From Sphagnum compactum (Eukaryota > Bryophyta > Sphagnopsida > Sphagnales): a stretch of DNA of 64,000 nt. The stretch spans positions 8,008,515 to 8,072,514 of the forward strand of contig OZ234499.1 in assembly GCA_965153455.1 (NCBI GenBank), in the 5' to 3' direction. The notes below the pieces were generated by a model. It did not search any database, had not been told where the DNA came from, and saw only the letters and a program-made list of their open reading frames with translations. Positions 22,583 through 34,895 of this stretch are shown here, in pieces (the stretch's first letter is position 1; each line of letters begins with the position of its first letter). Position numbers and translations under genes: made by a program.

Positions 22583-24849
22583 GTTAAAACACTAGTTGCA
22601 AATGTGGATGAAGTCAATAGTCAACAAATGCTTCACCATCTGTATACTATTGTATGCCATATATATTACCATGAAAATCAACAACTTATATAATCACATG
22701 TGACAAATTAAAAAGGTTTTAATTCTTTTTTTTTTTATAAAAGATAGCGGATTTTCATTGTCTATCTTAAATTATTTTAGATTATGACATAGGGCATAAT
22801 ACAAATATGTCACGTGGTATTTCTAAAATTTGGAGCCAAATGAATTGAAATCAATATTTAGGTAAGTAGGTTGAATTAAGTAAATAGGTAGGTTAAGGAG
22901 GTGTGTAAATATTTTTTATTTCCTTTAGGTTTAACCTTATGTTTATGCTTTTTTAAGGGCTAAGTTTTTTTGATTGGTTCATCTCTATTAACATGTGTTT
23001 TTTAGTGTGCAAATGTAAGACAAAACCTCATATTATATAATTTTCAAAACACAAATGGAGGACAAAACATATCGCATAAAAATTTTAATTAAAATTAAGA
23101 AAATTATCTTATATGTTTTGTCCTCTTTTAAAATTTTGGAAATTATATAACTAAATACATAAGTAATGAAAATTCTCTTTAATTAGTTGATTAATTATAA
23201 ATTTGTATTTATATAATAATCAATAAATTATTTAATTTCGTTATAAATTATTATATAGTATTTAAAAATAAATAAATGAATTATCAAAATATTAAGTAAA
23301 TAATAATCAACTAACCAACTTTATTAGTTATAAGTTATTAAATAGAAATTCAAAAATATTAAAAATATTAAATATTCAAAAATATATAACTAAATTATTA
23401 TTATTTTAAAATTAACTGATTAAATCTATTATTAATTATAAAAATCTATTAATGGTTCTTAAATAATCAAATAAATAGTTAAAATATTAACCAAATAGTA
23501 GTTCATATAGAAACAAATAAATAACTAATATAGTGAATCATTATTAAAATTGACTATAACTAATAATTAATAATTATCAACTAAAGAATAATTAGTGTAA
23601 CTAATTAATCATCAATTCATTAATAAGTAGGTAATTTACGTCAAATAGGTAGGTAACCTAGGTTAAATAGATAACTTAGGGTAGATAGGTAGATAAACAC
23701 AAATAGTTACATTAGTAACCTAAGCTAAGTAAATAAACTAATATATATAGATAGGTAGGTAGGTAGGTAGTAATTTGCTTAAATACAAACAAAATATATT
23801 TTTTCAAAAACACTAATGGAAACATACCCTCATTATTCCCCTAATAGAACACAACAAAAATACACATACTTTTCAAAAGTTTCATAATACACCTAAGTAT
23901 ACCACTCAGGGTTATGTTGACAATTTAATGGTGCAACTAAGCTTGGTTTCATTTGTAACTAATGGGACATATGGGCATGATCATGGATGAAACCAAATCT
24001 AAAATGTAAGATGAAAAAATCATTAGTCATAAATGTAGTTATAACATAGTTGTAAGAACGTTCAAAGGTGCAAAATAATTACAAAGACAATTATTTAAAT
24101 CTAGTTGCAAATGACAATTAATTGCAAATGCATTAGTTGCATATTGAGGGATTTCTTTTAATGTTGTTTTACATCTTTTGAATACCAAGGCAATATGATA
24201 AATCACCACTTTCAATCATAGCAAATTCATTGGCCAATTTTGCTTTGGATTGACCTTGGATCGAAATGATAATTGCAAGTGACCACTCATTAATTTAGAG
24301 GTAGATCCTATATCCACAATGTGTCATAAACATTATATATTGATATTTAACATCCAAAACAATTACCATTATGTAGCACTAGGTGTGGATCTAGAGCAAA
24401 AACAATTGAGGTTGGATCATTAAAATGAGATGCAAGTGCTTATGCAAAGACAATTTTAGGTTTTGCTTATGTGAAACCCAAATCTCGATGCTTTGTGGAA
24501 GATATTGACCTTTTGTTAATTATTGTTAAACTCTAAAACAATGAATGGAAAGTAATTGTGGAGTTATAAATTATTTGACATCATTAACATATATTTCATA
24601 TATATCATCATGATCAAATGGGAAAGAACTTGGAAAAGGTTTTAGTGGGGGAAAGTCAAAAATTGTGCATGAATACTTGGGTCTACAAGTTGCAACATTA
24701 ATGGTGGTGGAGAAAATGGAGGAACACCACCCAAATTAAAAGTAAAAAAGGCCCATCTACAAAGTATAAATATGGTCAAACTTGTCATCCATTAGTGACA
24801 TTGGATTTAATTCCAACCTCGATATAGTAGTGAGAATTGAAAAAAACAT
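22583..24849. other. AT-rich transposon-derived filler within the copia remnant
   Basis: Very AT-rich DNA with repeated TTTGCAAC/GTTGCAAA motifs similar to those of the CACTA MITEs (22,545-22,605 and 24,090-24,140) and a degenerate TAGG tandem run at about 23,630-23,775. No host exon is visible. Part should be the missing reverse-transcriptase N-terminal half, which I could not align. Confidence 0.45.
23630..23775. repeat. Degenerate (TAGG)n / TAGGTAGATAGG tandem repeat
   Basis: Short TAGG-type units recur here, ending in a clean GGTAGGTAGGTAGGTAG run at about 23,755-23,771. Similar runs occur near 5,158 and, on the other strand, near 62,990-63,120. Confidence 0.7.
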
Positions 24850-25990
24850 TTATGAACTAAAAAATAACACGACAAATTGATCATCAAATATCACATCCGA
24901 ACCAAAGAAAGATTTTTGTGTGGACATGTCATATAATTTATAACCTTTCACACCAACACTTTCATCTTATCCACTAAATATACACCAAATGGATTTTGGC
25001 TCACGATTTTTTCATGTGTCATTGGAAACATGGGCATATGTAATGCATCTAAACACTTTGATATGATGAAGGCTAGGCTTTTTACCCCTCCAACATTCAT
25101 ATGGAGTTTTCTCTTAAAGGGTAGAGGTATAAGACTGACTTTGAATATAACATGTAGCAATTGCTTCTCCCCAACGGATATTGACAATTTGGTTAATTAC
25201 AACACACTTTTAGCATATTCCATTAAAATGCTATTATATTCATTCTAAAACTCCACTTTGTTATGGGGAGTAGGAATTTGTAAGTTGTTGAGCAATTCCA
25301 TGTAATTCACAAATGCATTAAAATCTTTAGATTTAAATTCAACACCATCATCATACCAAAGCATTTTGATTTTCTTATCATTTTGATTTTTCACAAATGT
25401 TTTGTAGACTTGAAATTCGGCAAAGATTTCTTATTTTTAATGAATGAAATAAAAAATGGTAAACCAAGAATAATTATCAATAAAAATAACAAATATTTGG
25501 CACCACCATGAGTTGGTGTTTGCCTCGGACTTGAAAAGTTTGTTTGTATCAACTCTAATAATTTAATTAACTATGAATTGGATTTAAAGGGGAAACTTGA
25601 CACCTGGTGGTTGCCAAGATGCACCTTTCACATATTGGAATACTTGATATTGCCCCACAAATCCCCATCACAATTTCAAAATTTTGCATTTGTTTGATGG
25701 CATTCGTATTTAAATGCCTTAATTAATGATCCATAAGATATTTTGCAATGTTAATGTTTTAGTAGTGGTGGAAAGACTCGAAGCAACATTAGATGTGTCA
25801 GGTGAATTGGTCACAATGACACTAAGTGATAAATTACCTTCTTGTCAATAATGGAAAACAAATTATTTATTATTTTGATCTAATGATTTGATGATAATGT
25901 ACAATTGAATAAATTGATGTTCATTTTCAACTACATGAATTTGGGCTTATGGATAGCACATACAAAGTGTTAGTTCAAAGGGAATACTAA
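24850..25990 (-). mobile_element. Ty1/copia integrase remnant (pre-integrase to integrase C-terminus)
   Basis: Read on the minus strand, family motifs appear in the right order across several frames. They are: LNTNAIKQMQNFEIV and ISSIPICERCILA (GAG-pre-integrase zinc region), IFVIFIDNYSWFTIF (integrase core), KMLWYDDGVEFKSKDF (usual KxLRSDNGGEF), NLQIPTPHNK (usual TxPYTPQQNG), and the terminal CITYAHV and GYKLYD segments. Many stop codons and frameshifts show the element is dead. Changes at catalytic positions, for example SDNG to YDDG, agree with that. Confidence 0.85.
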
Positions 25991-28073
25991 AATCCATTTG
26001 CCATGTGTTGACATAGCTAAATAAATGTTTAATAGAAAGGGCAATTGAACTACAATAACATCAACAAAACCAAATTACGATAGGTCGAAGGTTCTTTGTT
26101 TATATGTTTGACTATTCAATATATTATATGTGTATTATTGCATTTGTGAAACAAATGTGTGGGAGGTGGGCCTCAAAAATTTTAACTAGTTGAAGTTGGC
26201 TTGTGCATGAGCGTAAAGCTTGAGCTTGGAGCTTTGAATTGGAGCTTAAAACTTAATGTGATTTTAATCCACCTACATGGATGAATATGTCCATAGATGA
26301 ATGATTTCATATGGATGAATGTCATTTTTGCATGATGAATTTCATTTGTGATTTGGATTCAATAAATAAATCAATGGATTAAATTCATCCATGATTGGAA
26401 AATAAATAAATTCAAAATATTTATATCCATCTTCCTTTGTTATCCAAGTATTAATATTTCAAATTGGAATGTCAAGTAATAATGATGGATAATGAAATTG
26501 TGATAGTAGGGAAAAACATGATGATACCAAAATAATTTTTAAATTTTTATTTAAGAAATCATTTTCATGAAAAATGTTAAGCGATTCAAAAAATATTTTT
26601 ATGGAATGAGTGTCCCCCCCCCCCCCCCACCCAATTGTTATCAACAATATTATATATTTATTTTGTGGAAAACTAGGGTGCTTTGAAAATAAATAATTAT
26701 TAAAAAAACTTCATTATCATTTATGATAGTAGGTTTTTAAAAGAAAACTAATTAAGGTGCCTAAAATTGAATTTTAGTTTATTTCAAAAGCCCATTATCA
26801 CCAATGACATTACATAGTTGAAAAATATCCAACACATTCAAAATTCATTGTTGTCAACAACATTGGTTAAATTTGAAGAAAATGATGATGCCCCCTTGAC
26901 GAAGAATGAAAAAAAAAAAACCCCATTATTGTCAACAATAGTTATAAATAGTTTTGAAAAAAGTTGTAGCACCGAAGGGAAGGAAAAAACCCATTGTTAT
27001 CAATGACATTGTGTCAAATTTCCCATAATTTTAAAATTATATATATATATAAATTTTTTCAAAACCAACAATGACCATGGGGTGGATGTTAGCATAATAA
27101 TGGTAATATAATTCAGACATTTTGAAAATAATGGCATTTAAAATTATAGTTAGGAAATACATTTATAATGAAATTTACATTATATTATTCAACAAATGGT
27201 ATATCATATAGAATTAGATTGTGTTTCATGAAATTTTTGTTAATTATAATATGGAAAAAAATTTATCCATAAACTTTTAATGATAAAATAAAATAATTAT
27301 CCATAGTTCGAATGGATCTATTTATTAAAAACATGTAAATGCAATTAGTCTATTTCATCCATACATTAGATGAATGAAAAAACCATTTATCCATAATGAA
27401 AATGAATGTTTACATTCATCCTCATGTTTTTTTCTAAGTTTACTAATGCAACATTCATTTTGCAATTAAATTATTGGGGTTTACTTGCATGTGTATAGGG
27501 GAAAATACATTTTACTATCCCAAGTTCCAACTTTAGGCTCTAAGCTCTAGGCTCATGTTCTAGTTTCATGTAGTAACTTGCCTCCTAACTAGTTTTTGCA
27601 TTTTAAATCTTCATGTGTTCATATTTATAGTTGATGCTTGAACTAAAATAAAAATTTGTTTCAAACATTTTTCCATAATTATTGATAATGGCAATGTTGG
27701 GTTTACATTTAAATATTTTTCCATTTGTTTCTCAATGCCTTGAATCATTGTGAATAATGATGTAGCAGCATTGGCTTATAATGCAACAAGTTGAAAATTA
27801 AATTTGAATGTTCTTGTGATTAGTAGTTTTTTGTCCCATTCCTTCATAATCATGTTTTTGATATCCTTAACCTTCATCCATGTAGCATGCAACTAGTTAC
27901 ACATTTTTTGTTTAGGTTTACTTATCTTGGAGTTAACATATGGTTTTTGCTCATTGTCAATTTTCTCTTTGATAACTATAGTTGTCCAAGTATTGAATAT
28001 AATTTTTAAAAACATGTTTTAATGTTCATTGTAAAATCAAATTTGCGGGTTGTAATTCACTTGTGTAATTTGT
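25991..28073. other. AT-rich intergenic DNA with a motif cluster
   Basis: No gene seen. Contains a 15-base C run at 26,614-26,628. Between about 26,630 and 27,075 there is a loose cluster of imperfect palindromes of the type CCATTGTTATCAACAAT, spaced roughly 55-160 bp apart (see findings). The left part may include the gag region of the copia wreck, too decayed to recognise. Confidence 0.45.
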
Positions 28074-28076
28074 TAG

Positions 28077-28231
28077 CACTACAACAAAAGGTGTCCATGT
28101 ACGCAAAGTGATTTCACTATATTTTGAATGAATTCACTGGGCTTAGTAAATAGGGACTAGTTGGAAAGTAGTGAAATCCATTAGTCTAATGAACATGGAC
28201 TAATGAACTGCACCCACATTTTGTAATAGTG
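28077..28231. mobile_element. CACTA-derived MITE with 3-bp target duplication
   Basis: Left end CACTACAACAAAA is the classical CACTA terminal sequence. The right end is the inverted TTTTGTAATAGTG, matching 11 of 13 positions. The element is flanked by TAG at 28,074-28,076 and TAG at 28,232-28,234, the 3-bp duplication expected of the superfamily. Subterminal motifs GTGATTTCACT, GAATTCACT and GTAGTGAAATCC occur inside. It is 155 bp, non-coding, and would need transposase from elsewhere. Confidence 0.85.
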
Positions 28232-31200
28232 TAGTATGAAAATATTTAAAATGTTTAAGTGATTTCTTTTCATCCAATTTAGAAAAGTTTTGTTTTTATG
28301 TATTGGCCAACAATCTAACAACAAAAACATCTTATGATGTTTTGGCAAAATTAATTATTCATTTTATGAGTGCATATGTGACAACAAGCCTGATCTATTG
28401 AATAAATCTTTTCAATGGGTGTAAGCAATATATTTTGTACATATTTGTTACCTTGTTTTTTACTTGAAAACACAAAATATATATAGTTTTTCAAATTTAT
28501 AACCTTCTTCTAACATGTCAAAATAAATGAAACTTTTAGTTTTTTGAATGGGCATCTCTCACACACCTCTAATTTTTTTAAGCAATTTGTATCATATCAT
28601 TTGGACTTGAAAAAATACCCAAAAAAATCCCCAACCATTACATTAATTTTCAAGGGTTAGGGATGATTTTAATTATGAAAAAAAACTTAATTAACCAAAA
28701 AACTATATTAGAATGTTCACCACATCAATATTGAAGTGCTTGAAAAAAACCCAAATACTTGCAAAACATTTCATCTACTTTCATACTTGAACTTTATTTT
28801 TCAAACTGCCACAAATTTTAGGTCCAATTCAAATACTTGTAAGTATTTTTAAAAACCATGATTATAACAATTTAGCTTTTGAAATCTATGCAAACAAAAG
28901 TTAAGAAAAAATGTACTCAAATATGTATATTATCCCCATAAAATCATATGTTAATTAGTCTTTTTATTTAGGGACCCCAATATTTTGTTATTTACACTAT
29001 TCTTTGTGTTTACTTTACCATACTTTCACCCCAATGTGGGTTCCAAAGTTGATTAATGTTTTTCATTAAAGGCGATATCCATCCATTATTGATGTACATC
29101 ATCACAAACTTTGCATCCTATAATTTGGTAATGGAAAATTTGTTTTTCATAACTTTGTACATTTTGCACATGGATGTCATATGTTTAATAACATGTATGA
29201 AACACATATAAGTACATGAAAGATTTTCATCAAACATGAAAATGGATGAAAAGTAGAAAGATTGTTTACTTGTAGTTGTCATTTTGAAAGTTTGATTCAT
29301 CTATTGATTCAAGAATTAATGAATTCACTTTCTTGCGACCTTGAATCTTCTAGGTGAGTTAAGTATGATTTGAAGAGTAAGAGATTTTATTATGACACAC
29401 ACTAAAGGTGTTGTATTGTTGAAGTTGATTCACCTCTTTCATGTTTTGTAGCATAATAATTAAGGTATTTCAAAGTTTTCGATATTTTTCAAGTATTAAC
29501 ATGTTTTGTTTATTCATCTTTGTTGTAATCCCGAATTGTTATGTATGAATGTAATTTCGTTTTAGATCACCATGGGCTTTAATCCAATTTGACAAATGGG
29601 CCCTCTTAATTTTGCATATGAGCTTGGGACTTATGACTTCTTGTATATTGTTTTGAGGAAGCACAAGGCTTGTGAATTATTAGTGAATTATTCACAAGTG
29701 CCATTCAATGGGTGGCAAAAGATTTGGTAGAAACTAGTTCATGTATTCCTCCATTGGCTTTTATCGTGAACTATAGGCCTTTCATGTTGCCCTTCACTTG
29801 GCTCTTACTTGATTTCATAGTTTGATAACAACTTTGTAACATGTTTCATGGACTACCCATTGGCCACTTTTTTATTTGTCTTGAAATGGTTTTGTTTACT
29901 AAAGTTTATTTCATGTTGTAAGTGTTTTTTTTAAAAATAAAATTAGTAAATGTATTATGTTGTTATTTGTTGTTTCCCATCTTTTGTTAAACACTCAAAT
30001 TTTTTGTCAAGTCACTATTTTACGCTATCATCTTAGTTTTATCAAACACACTTTGGTAAATACTACCGTAGCCATGGGTTAGGTTCGACATTAAATAATT
30101 ATTAAAAACTTGGAATGAATGTTTTTGAAAATAAAACATTGAAGCATCGAAGAGTGTGATAAAAACACATTGGAAATGATGAAAAAATGATCAATGTAGT
30201 TCGAAAGTGAAAAAAAATATGAAAATTTGTAAAAGTTGGTGAAATAAGTCATGCCCCTTGTTAGTCATTAAAAAGTGTCACAATATTGGTGAGTATCCCC
30301 ACACAAATTCAATCATAATTTGTCTAATTGGTGATACTTTTCTCCAGAAGCATAAAAATTGAAGTTAATAGGTAGATTTTAAATGAGGGGATGGGAGTGT
30401 GAACGTTGAAACATCATTGTTGTTGGAAGGCAATTGAATGCTCAAACAAATTTCATTTTGATTAACAAAAATTTTAGTAATTATTTTTAAAATAAAAAAT
30501 ACAATTTTTGAAAATAATTAATTATTCATTTTTAATTTGTCAAACCTTGCCCAAGGCTATGGTATTACAAATCATTACTTTAAATTGGTATCTTGTATCT
30601 ATCAAATTCAATTCAACACCTAATAATGAACTACTAAAGTTTAAGAAATAGTGATACAAACAATTTTTTAAAAGGTGGTTAAATATTTCAAGAAATTGCA
30701 TTTGGATAAAAGAACAAATTAATGTTACATGCCATCCATGTGCAATATCCAATTATTCATAATTGTCGACTTTCAATTATTGAGAATATTAAAAAGTAAA
30801 AATTGAAATGAAAATGAACAAATGAATAAATTATCTTGCAATTAAATGCTAAAACTACCAAGGTACTAACAATATTAATTAGTTGGGGATTGCCTTTCAA
30901 CTTAGTATTTTTTATTTTATTTTTGTAATGAGCCTTTTTGATTGGCCCATCACAAAAAATTCTGAAAATTTGGAAACCCCCTTATATAAAAGTATTCATT
31001 CCAAACGTAGAGAAACATGTCCCCATGTTGGTTCACCTATATAATTTCCAAGAGGACATCGGTTAGCCAAATCATATGCAACAAAATGAGGTGGTGTTGG
31101 GAACATGTTGAAAACCTATTAAGAATTTGATAGGAACACAAATTTTTTTGATGAACAAACATTTAGAACAACACAAATCCAACATTCCCTATGTTGTGCC

Positions 31201-32515
31201 CCAAAGAAAATTAATTGTGTTTGCCCCATACATGTTTAGTAAAACCTAAACTCATACATGCATGTCTACTATTTTAGGGCAATAATATTTTTTTATAACA
31301 TAAAAGGCAACAACAATACAAGCAAATTAAAAATCAATTCATTATATTTTTGTTATTAAATATTCATCAAAGCTTTATTGAAGTTTTAAAAGTAACATCA
31401 AATTAATTAAAAACATTTATATTTCAAAAAATAATTTTATATTAAAAATTTAATGTATTTAAAAATTAACGTGTTGTATTTTAATCAATTCTTGCATAAT
31501 CTTTCAAATCAATTTTTTAAAGAATTTCATTTTTAATAAGATTTAAAGAAATTGAAGCTAATTATTTGTATGTTTATCAAACCAATTTCATTTTAAAAAT
31601 TAGTCATATGAATTGTTTTTTACATTTCATAATGATATGAAACCTCCTGATACAAAAAGGCAAGTGACAACCCAAAAAAATAAAATGATATAGAAGCATG
31701 ATTAAATCAGTCACCCAACATTCATATTTTGAGAAGAAACCAAACAAGTAGATGGGTAGATTTCCAAACAACCCATCAATTGGATGGGTGCACCCAACAT
31801 CTACACATGTGCGTCCATTAACTCAGGGCAACAAAAACTTGGGCACCCCTAAGTGCATGCGGCTCACCTCATTGGCTGCCAAAAATTTCCATGCCTACTT
31901 GTATTCTGGATCATTTTTTGCATGGGCTAATGGTAGGGGCATCAATTAGGGGACAAAGTTCAAATAGTATACAACATTTTGAGTTTTTTTTGCATATTCT
32001 TGAAGTATGCAATATGGATCATAGGGTCAAAATTTTGCCTAGGGGAATTTTTTTTAAATGGAACTTTTTTTTTCTTTTGGGTTTTCTAGTTGGCAAGTTT
32101 TGAAATTAAAAAAAATTGCTTAAATTTGTGTGTTTAGTTTTAGTAGATAGCAAAAATATAGGCATATGCTTAAATATTTTACTTTCATTTTTTAAAAAGC
32201 CAGATTTGGCTAAATTGTCATCTACAAGAAGATCATGAGGTTTTGCTCCCTTTCTTTTTTTCTGTGCTTTTTGGTGCAATAATATGAGCTATGATTATGA
32301 AAGGAAGTGCAAATTTTTATTTATTTACTTATTTATTTATTGGCACAAATGGAAAAATCCAAGGAAGTGCAATTTTCAACATCACACAAGTTGAAAATAC
32401 ATATATATACCACTTCTTTTGCAAAATTAAGTTTTAAAACAAACTCTCATTTTCCTTTTTCTTTTTGGTTTTTTTTCACTTAGTCTCTAGTCTCTACAAG
32501 GTTCTTAACACACAT

Positions 32516-32591
32516 ACTTAACATACTTAAGTTAAGTATGTTAAGTACTTTAACATATTTAACATAATGTTAACATACATAACATTATGTT
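32516..32591. repeat. Two adjacent AT-rich palindromes
   Basis: ACTTAACATACTTA and TAAGTATGTTAAGT form a perfect 14-bp inverted repeat with a 3-bp centre (32,516-32,546). Just downstream, AACATAATGTT and AACATTATGTT form an 11-bp inverted repeat (32,561-32,591). Both use the same TTAAC/GTTAA word. Confidence 0.9.
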
Positions 32592-32896
32592 AATTAAGTA
32601 GGTACACAAAAAGATACATACTTAACATTTTTGCAACTGGTATAGGTAGTTCTTTTCACTTAAAAGGAAAAAAAAAAAAAAAAAAACCCTAACTGCGTAG
32701 ACAAGAATAATAATCTTAATTTATTAGTAGCATAATAAATAGGTGTAAAATATAAAGAGCCCTTGGCCCATGCGTGGGTCACAAGTGTGAAGAAAAAAAA
32801 CCTTTGCAACCAATCAAAATGTTAGAAGTGGTAGCTTAAATTGTATTCTTTTAATTGTTTTTGGGAAGTGAGTACGTAGCTGTGTAGGGCATTAAT

Positions 32897-32976
32897 GCTA
32901 TTAGTAACTATGAAACCCCCCCTTTATCCAAATTTGGCTATTAGTAACTATGAACCCCCACCTTTATCGTTGGCCT
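32897..32976. repeat. 40-bp tandem duplication
   Basis: GCTATTAGTAACTATGAA followed by a C-rich CCCCTTTATC segment occurs twice, 40 bp apart, with a few differences. Confidence 0.85.
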
Positions 32977-33093
32977 TAGGCATTGACATTTTTAGTAGTT
33001 ACAATTCTGAACAGTGTTTTTCCCCCTCCCAACAGTTTTGTGACATAAGATAGTTTAGCCATATGAGAAAGTAAAAAAACTTGAAGCATCCTT

Positions 33094-33928
33094 CACATTT
33101 TCGGCTAAATAATAGAATCCAGTAGAGAAATTTGGCGATATTTACATTTCTTAAAATTAAATTTGAAAAAAATTAAAATCGCCAATTGCTTAAACTTAGC
33201 CAGAAAACATAAACACTTCATATTTTTAGCCAGTTTGAAAAAAGCGCCAATTACTTACGAAGAAGAAGGGCTCAAGAAAACAGCGAAGGAAATAGTTCAC
33301 ATTTTTGGCTAAACGCTAGAATCCAGTAGAGGAATCTGAAGAAATTTTTAAAAAGTGAAAAAATAATCGAAAGTTGAAAAATAATCGCCTAGAGGTTAAA
33401 TTTAGCCCAAAAAAGCATATTTCTAGTCATTTTGAAAAAAGCGCCAATTTCTTACGAAGAAGAAGGCTCAAGAAAGGAGCGAAGGAAATCTTGCACATTT
33501 TTGGCTAAATGATAGAATCCAATAGAGAAATCTGGCGATATTTTCAAAAAGTAGAAAAAAACCGAAATTTGAAATTTGAAATAAAAATCGATAGCAGGTT
33601 AAATTTAGCCAGAAAAACCAAAAAAACGCATATGGTTAGCCATTTTGAAAAAAGCGCCAAATTACTTACAAAGAAGAAGGCAATCAAGAAAGAAGCGGAG
33701 GAAATCTTGCATGTTTTTGGCTGAATGAAAGAATCCAGTAGAGAGATCTAGCGATGTTTTCTTCAAAAAGTTTTTAAAAATCGAAATTTGAAAAAAAAAA
33801 TCGCCAACAGATTGAGTTTAGCCAGAAAAACAATAAAAAAGCATATGTTTAGCCATTTTGAAAAAAAGCGCCAATTACTTACAAAGAAGAAAGAAGGCTC
33901 TAGAAAGACGCGAAGGAAATTATTTAGG
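33094..33928. repeat. Four-unit tandem array, period about 196-216 bp
   Basis: Anchors such as TTTTTGGCTAAA followed by AGAATCCAGTAGAG recur at 33,094, 33,298, 33,494 and 33,710. A second anchor, TTTGAAAAAAGCGCCAATT plus TTACAAAGAAGAAG, recurs once per unit. Units differ by substitutions and small indels. No long reading frame is shared between units, so it behaves as a minisatellite-like or short satellite array. It ends where the candidate minus-strand exon region begins. Confidence 0.9.
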
Positions 33929-34073
33929 ACTTTGTGAGTAGTGGGTTTTAGTATTATACGTACATAGGCTACCCACCCACATTCGTCGGCTCCTTGGCTC
34001 GCTTGCTGGCGCGCGCGCGCACGAAGGCATCCACGAACGTCTATCTGTCTGTGAGTTAGCTTCTTGAGTAAAC

Positions 34074-34086
34074 CTCGTAACCACAC

Positions 34087-34122
<36 letters not shown>

Positions 34123-34255
34123 CCTCCTTCTTCTCAGCCGTACCTGCTTCTCTAACCAAAGAATCCATAGCTACGCGGGAAATCTCACGGAGCTCATCAC
34201 AATAATGTCGCACCCGCGAATGCACTTCTCCGTCCACTGACTGTGCCGAGTTTGC
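34074..34255 (-). CDS. Candidate exon with polyglutamine, gene unknown
   Basis: On the minus strand an acceptor-like TTTTTGGTAG is followed by an open frame reading SVDGEVHSRVRHYCDELRE, then a helical segment and a run of 11 glutamines. A donor-like GAG|GTTTAC ends it at about 34,074; the frame otherwise stays open to 33,920. Base composition is clearly more GC-rich than the surroundings, which favours a real exon. I do not recognise the family and see no neighbouring exon on either side. Confidence 0.3.
34088..34122. repeat. (CTG/CAG)n trinucleotide repeat
   Basis: About 11 CTG units with one TTG interruption. On the minus strand it encodes the polyglutamine run of the candidate exon. Confidence 0.95.
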
Positions 34256-34895
34256 CTACCAAAAATTTGTTACAAGAATAATTTTCACAAGCGCGCAATA
34301 GAAAGAAGACATAAATAGCTAGACAGATAGTACTACATACGTCGACGGATAGATAGGTAGATATAGAAGGAAGCAGAAGAAGAGAAGGAAAAGAATTAGT
34401 GAGGGAAGAAGAGGTAGGGGAGAGGAGAGGAAGGAAGTAGGTGGTGGTGCCATGGAAGGTTTTCTGTTATAGTTTGGAGAACGGGAGACTCGGTTGGGAT
34501 GATAGTGTTCTGATTTGCGGTCTAGGGCAGGTGGCGTTCTTGACTTCTTCGTTATTGAGAGTAGGTCCCGACGTGTGTTGTGCAGCTGCGTGTGCGATTT
34601 GTAGGAGGGTTCTATGGTCTTATTTAGGGTCTAAGACACTTTCGTGCAATGCCGGTGCTCGTGTTGTCGTCTTTTAATAAGACGCGAAGGTTGCAACGAG
34701 TCTTTCCCTAAGGCAGGAGGCGAGTTGAGGCAAGGCGGGGCAAGGAAGGGAAAGGGAAGGAAGTTTTGTTTTTAGTTACTTGTTGGAGAAAGTTGTCCAG
34801 ACAGCTGCTGTAAGGTGGTGGTTACTTTTTTTGCATTTGCTGGTGTTGGAATTACTGAAGTGGTGGCAAGAAGAAGAAGAAAGAAGAAGAAGCCG
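34256..34895. promoter_or_regulatory. Probable promoter and 5' leader of the EBS-like gene
   Basis: A relatively GC-rich, purine-rich region (AGAAGAGAAGG and GGGGCAAGGAAGGG stretches) precedes the EBS start codon. An AAGAAGAAGAAAGAAGAAG tract lies just before the ATG. No discrete TATA box was identified, and the transcription start cannot be placed from sequence alone. Confidence 0.4.

Larger units (their letters stand above)
28235..33093. other. AT-rich intergenic DNA, no gene seen
   Basis: No exon or transposon protein could be recognised. Notable pieces: a segment at about 30,920-31,150 (TTGATTGGCCCAT followed by a 5'-GGAAC-rich part) echoes 5,455-5,700, so it belongs to a dispersed repeat family. 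Palindromes lie at 32,516-32,591 and a 40-bp tandem duplication at 32,897-32,976. Confidence 0.5.

Noticed and set aside
33094-33928. CRISPR-like repeat array
   Set aside because: Units of about 200 bp diverge throughout with no constant repeat/unique spacer pattern, and the genome is eukaryotic.
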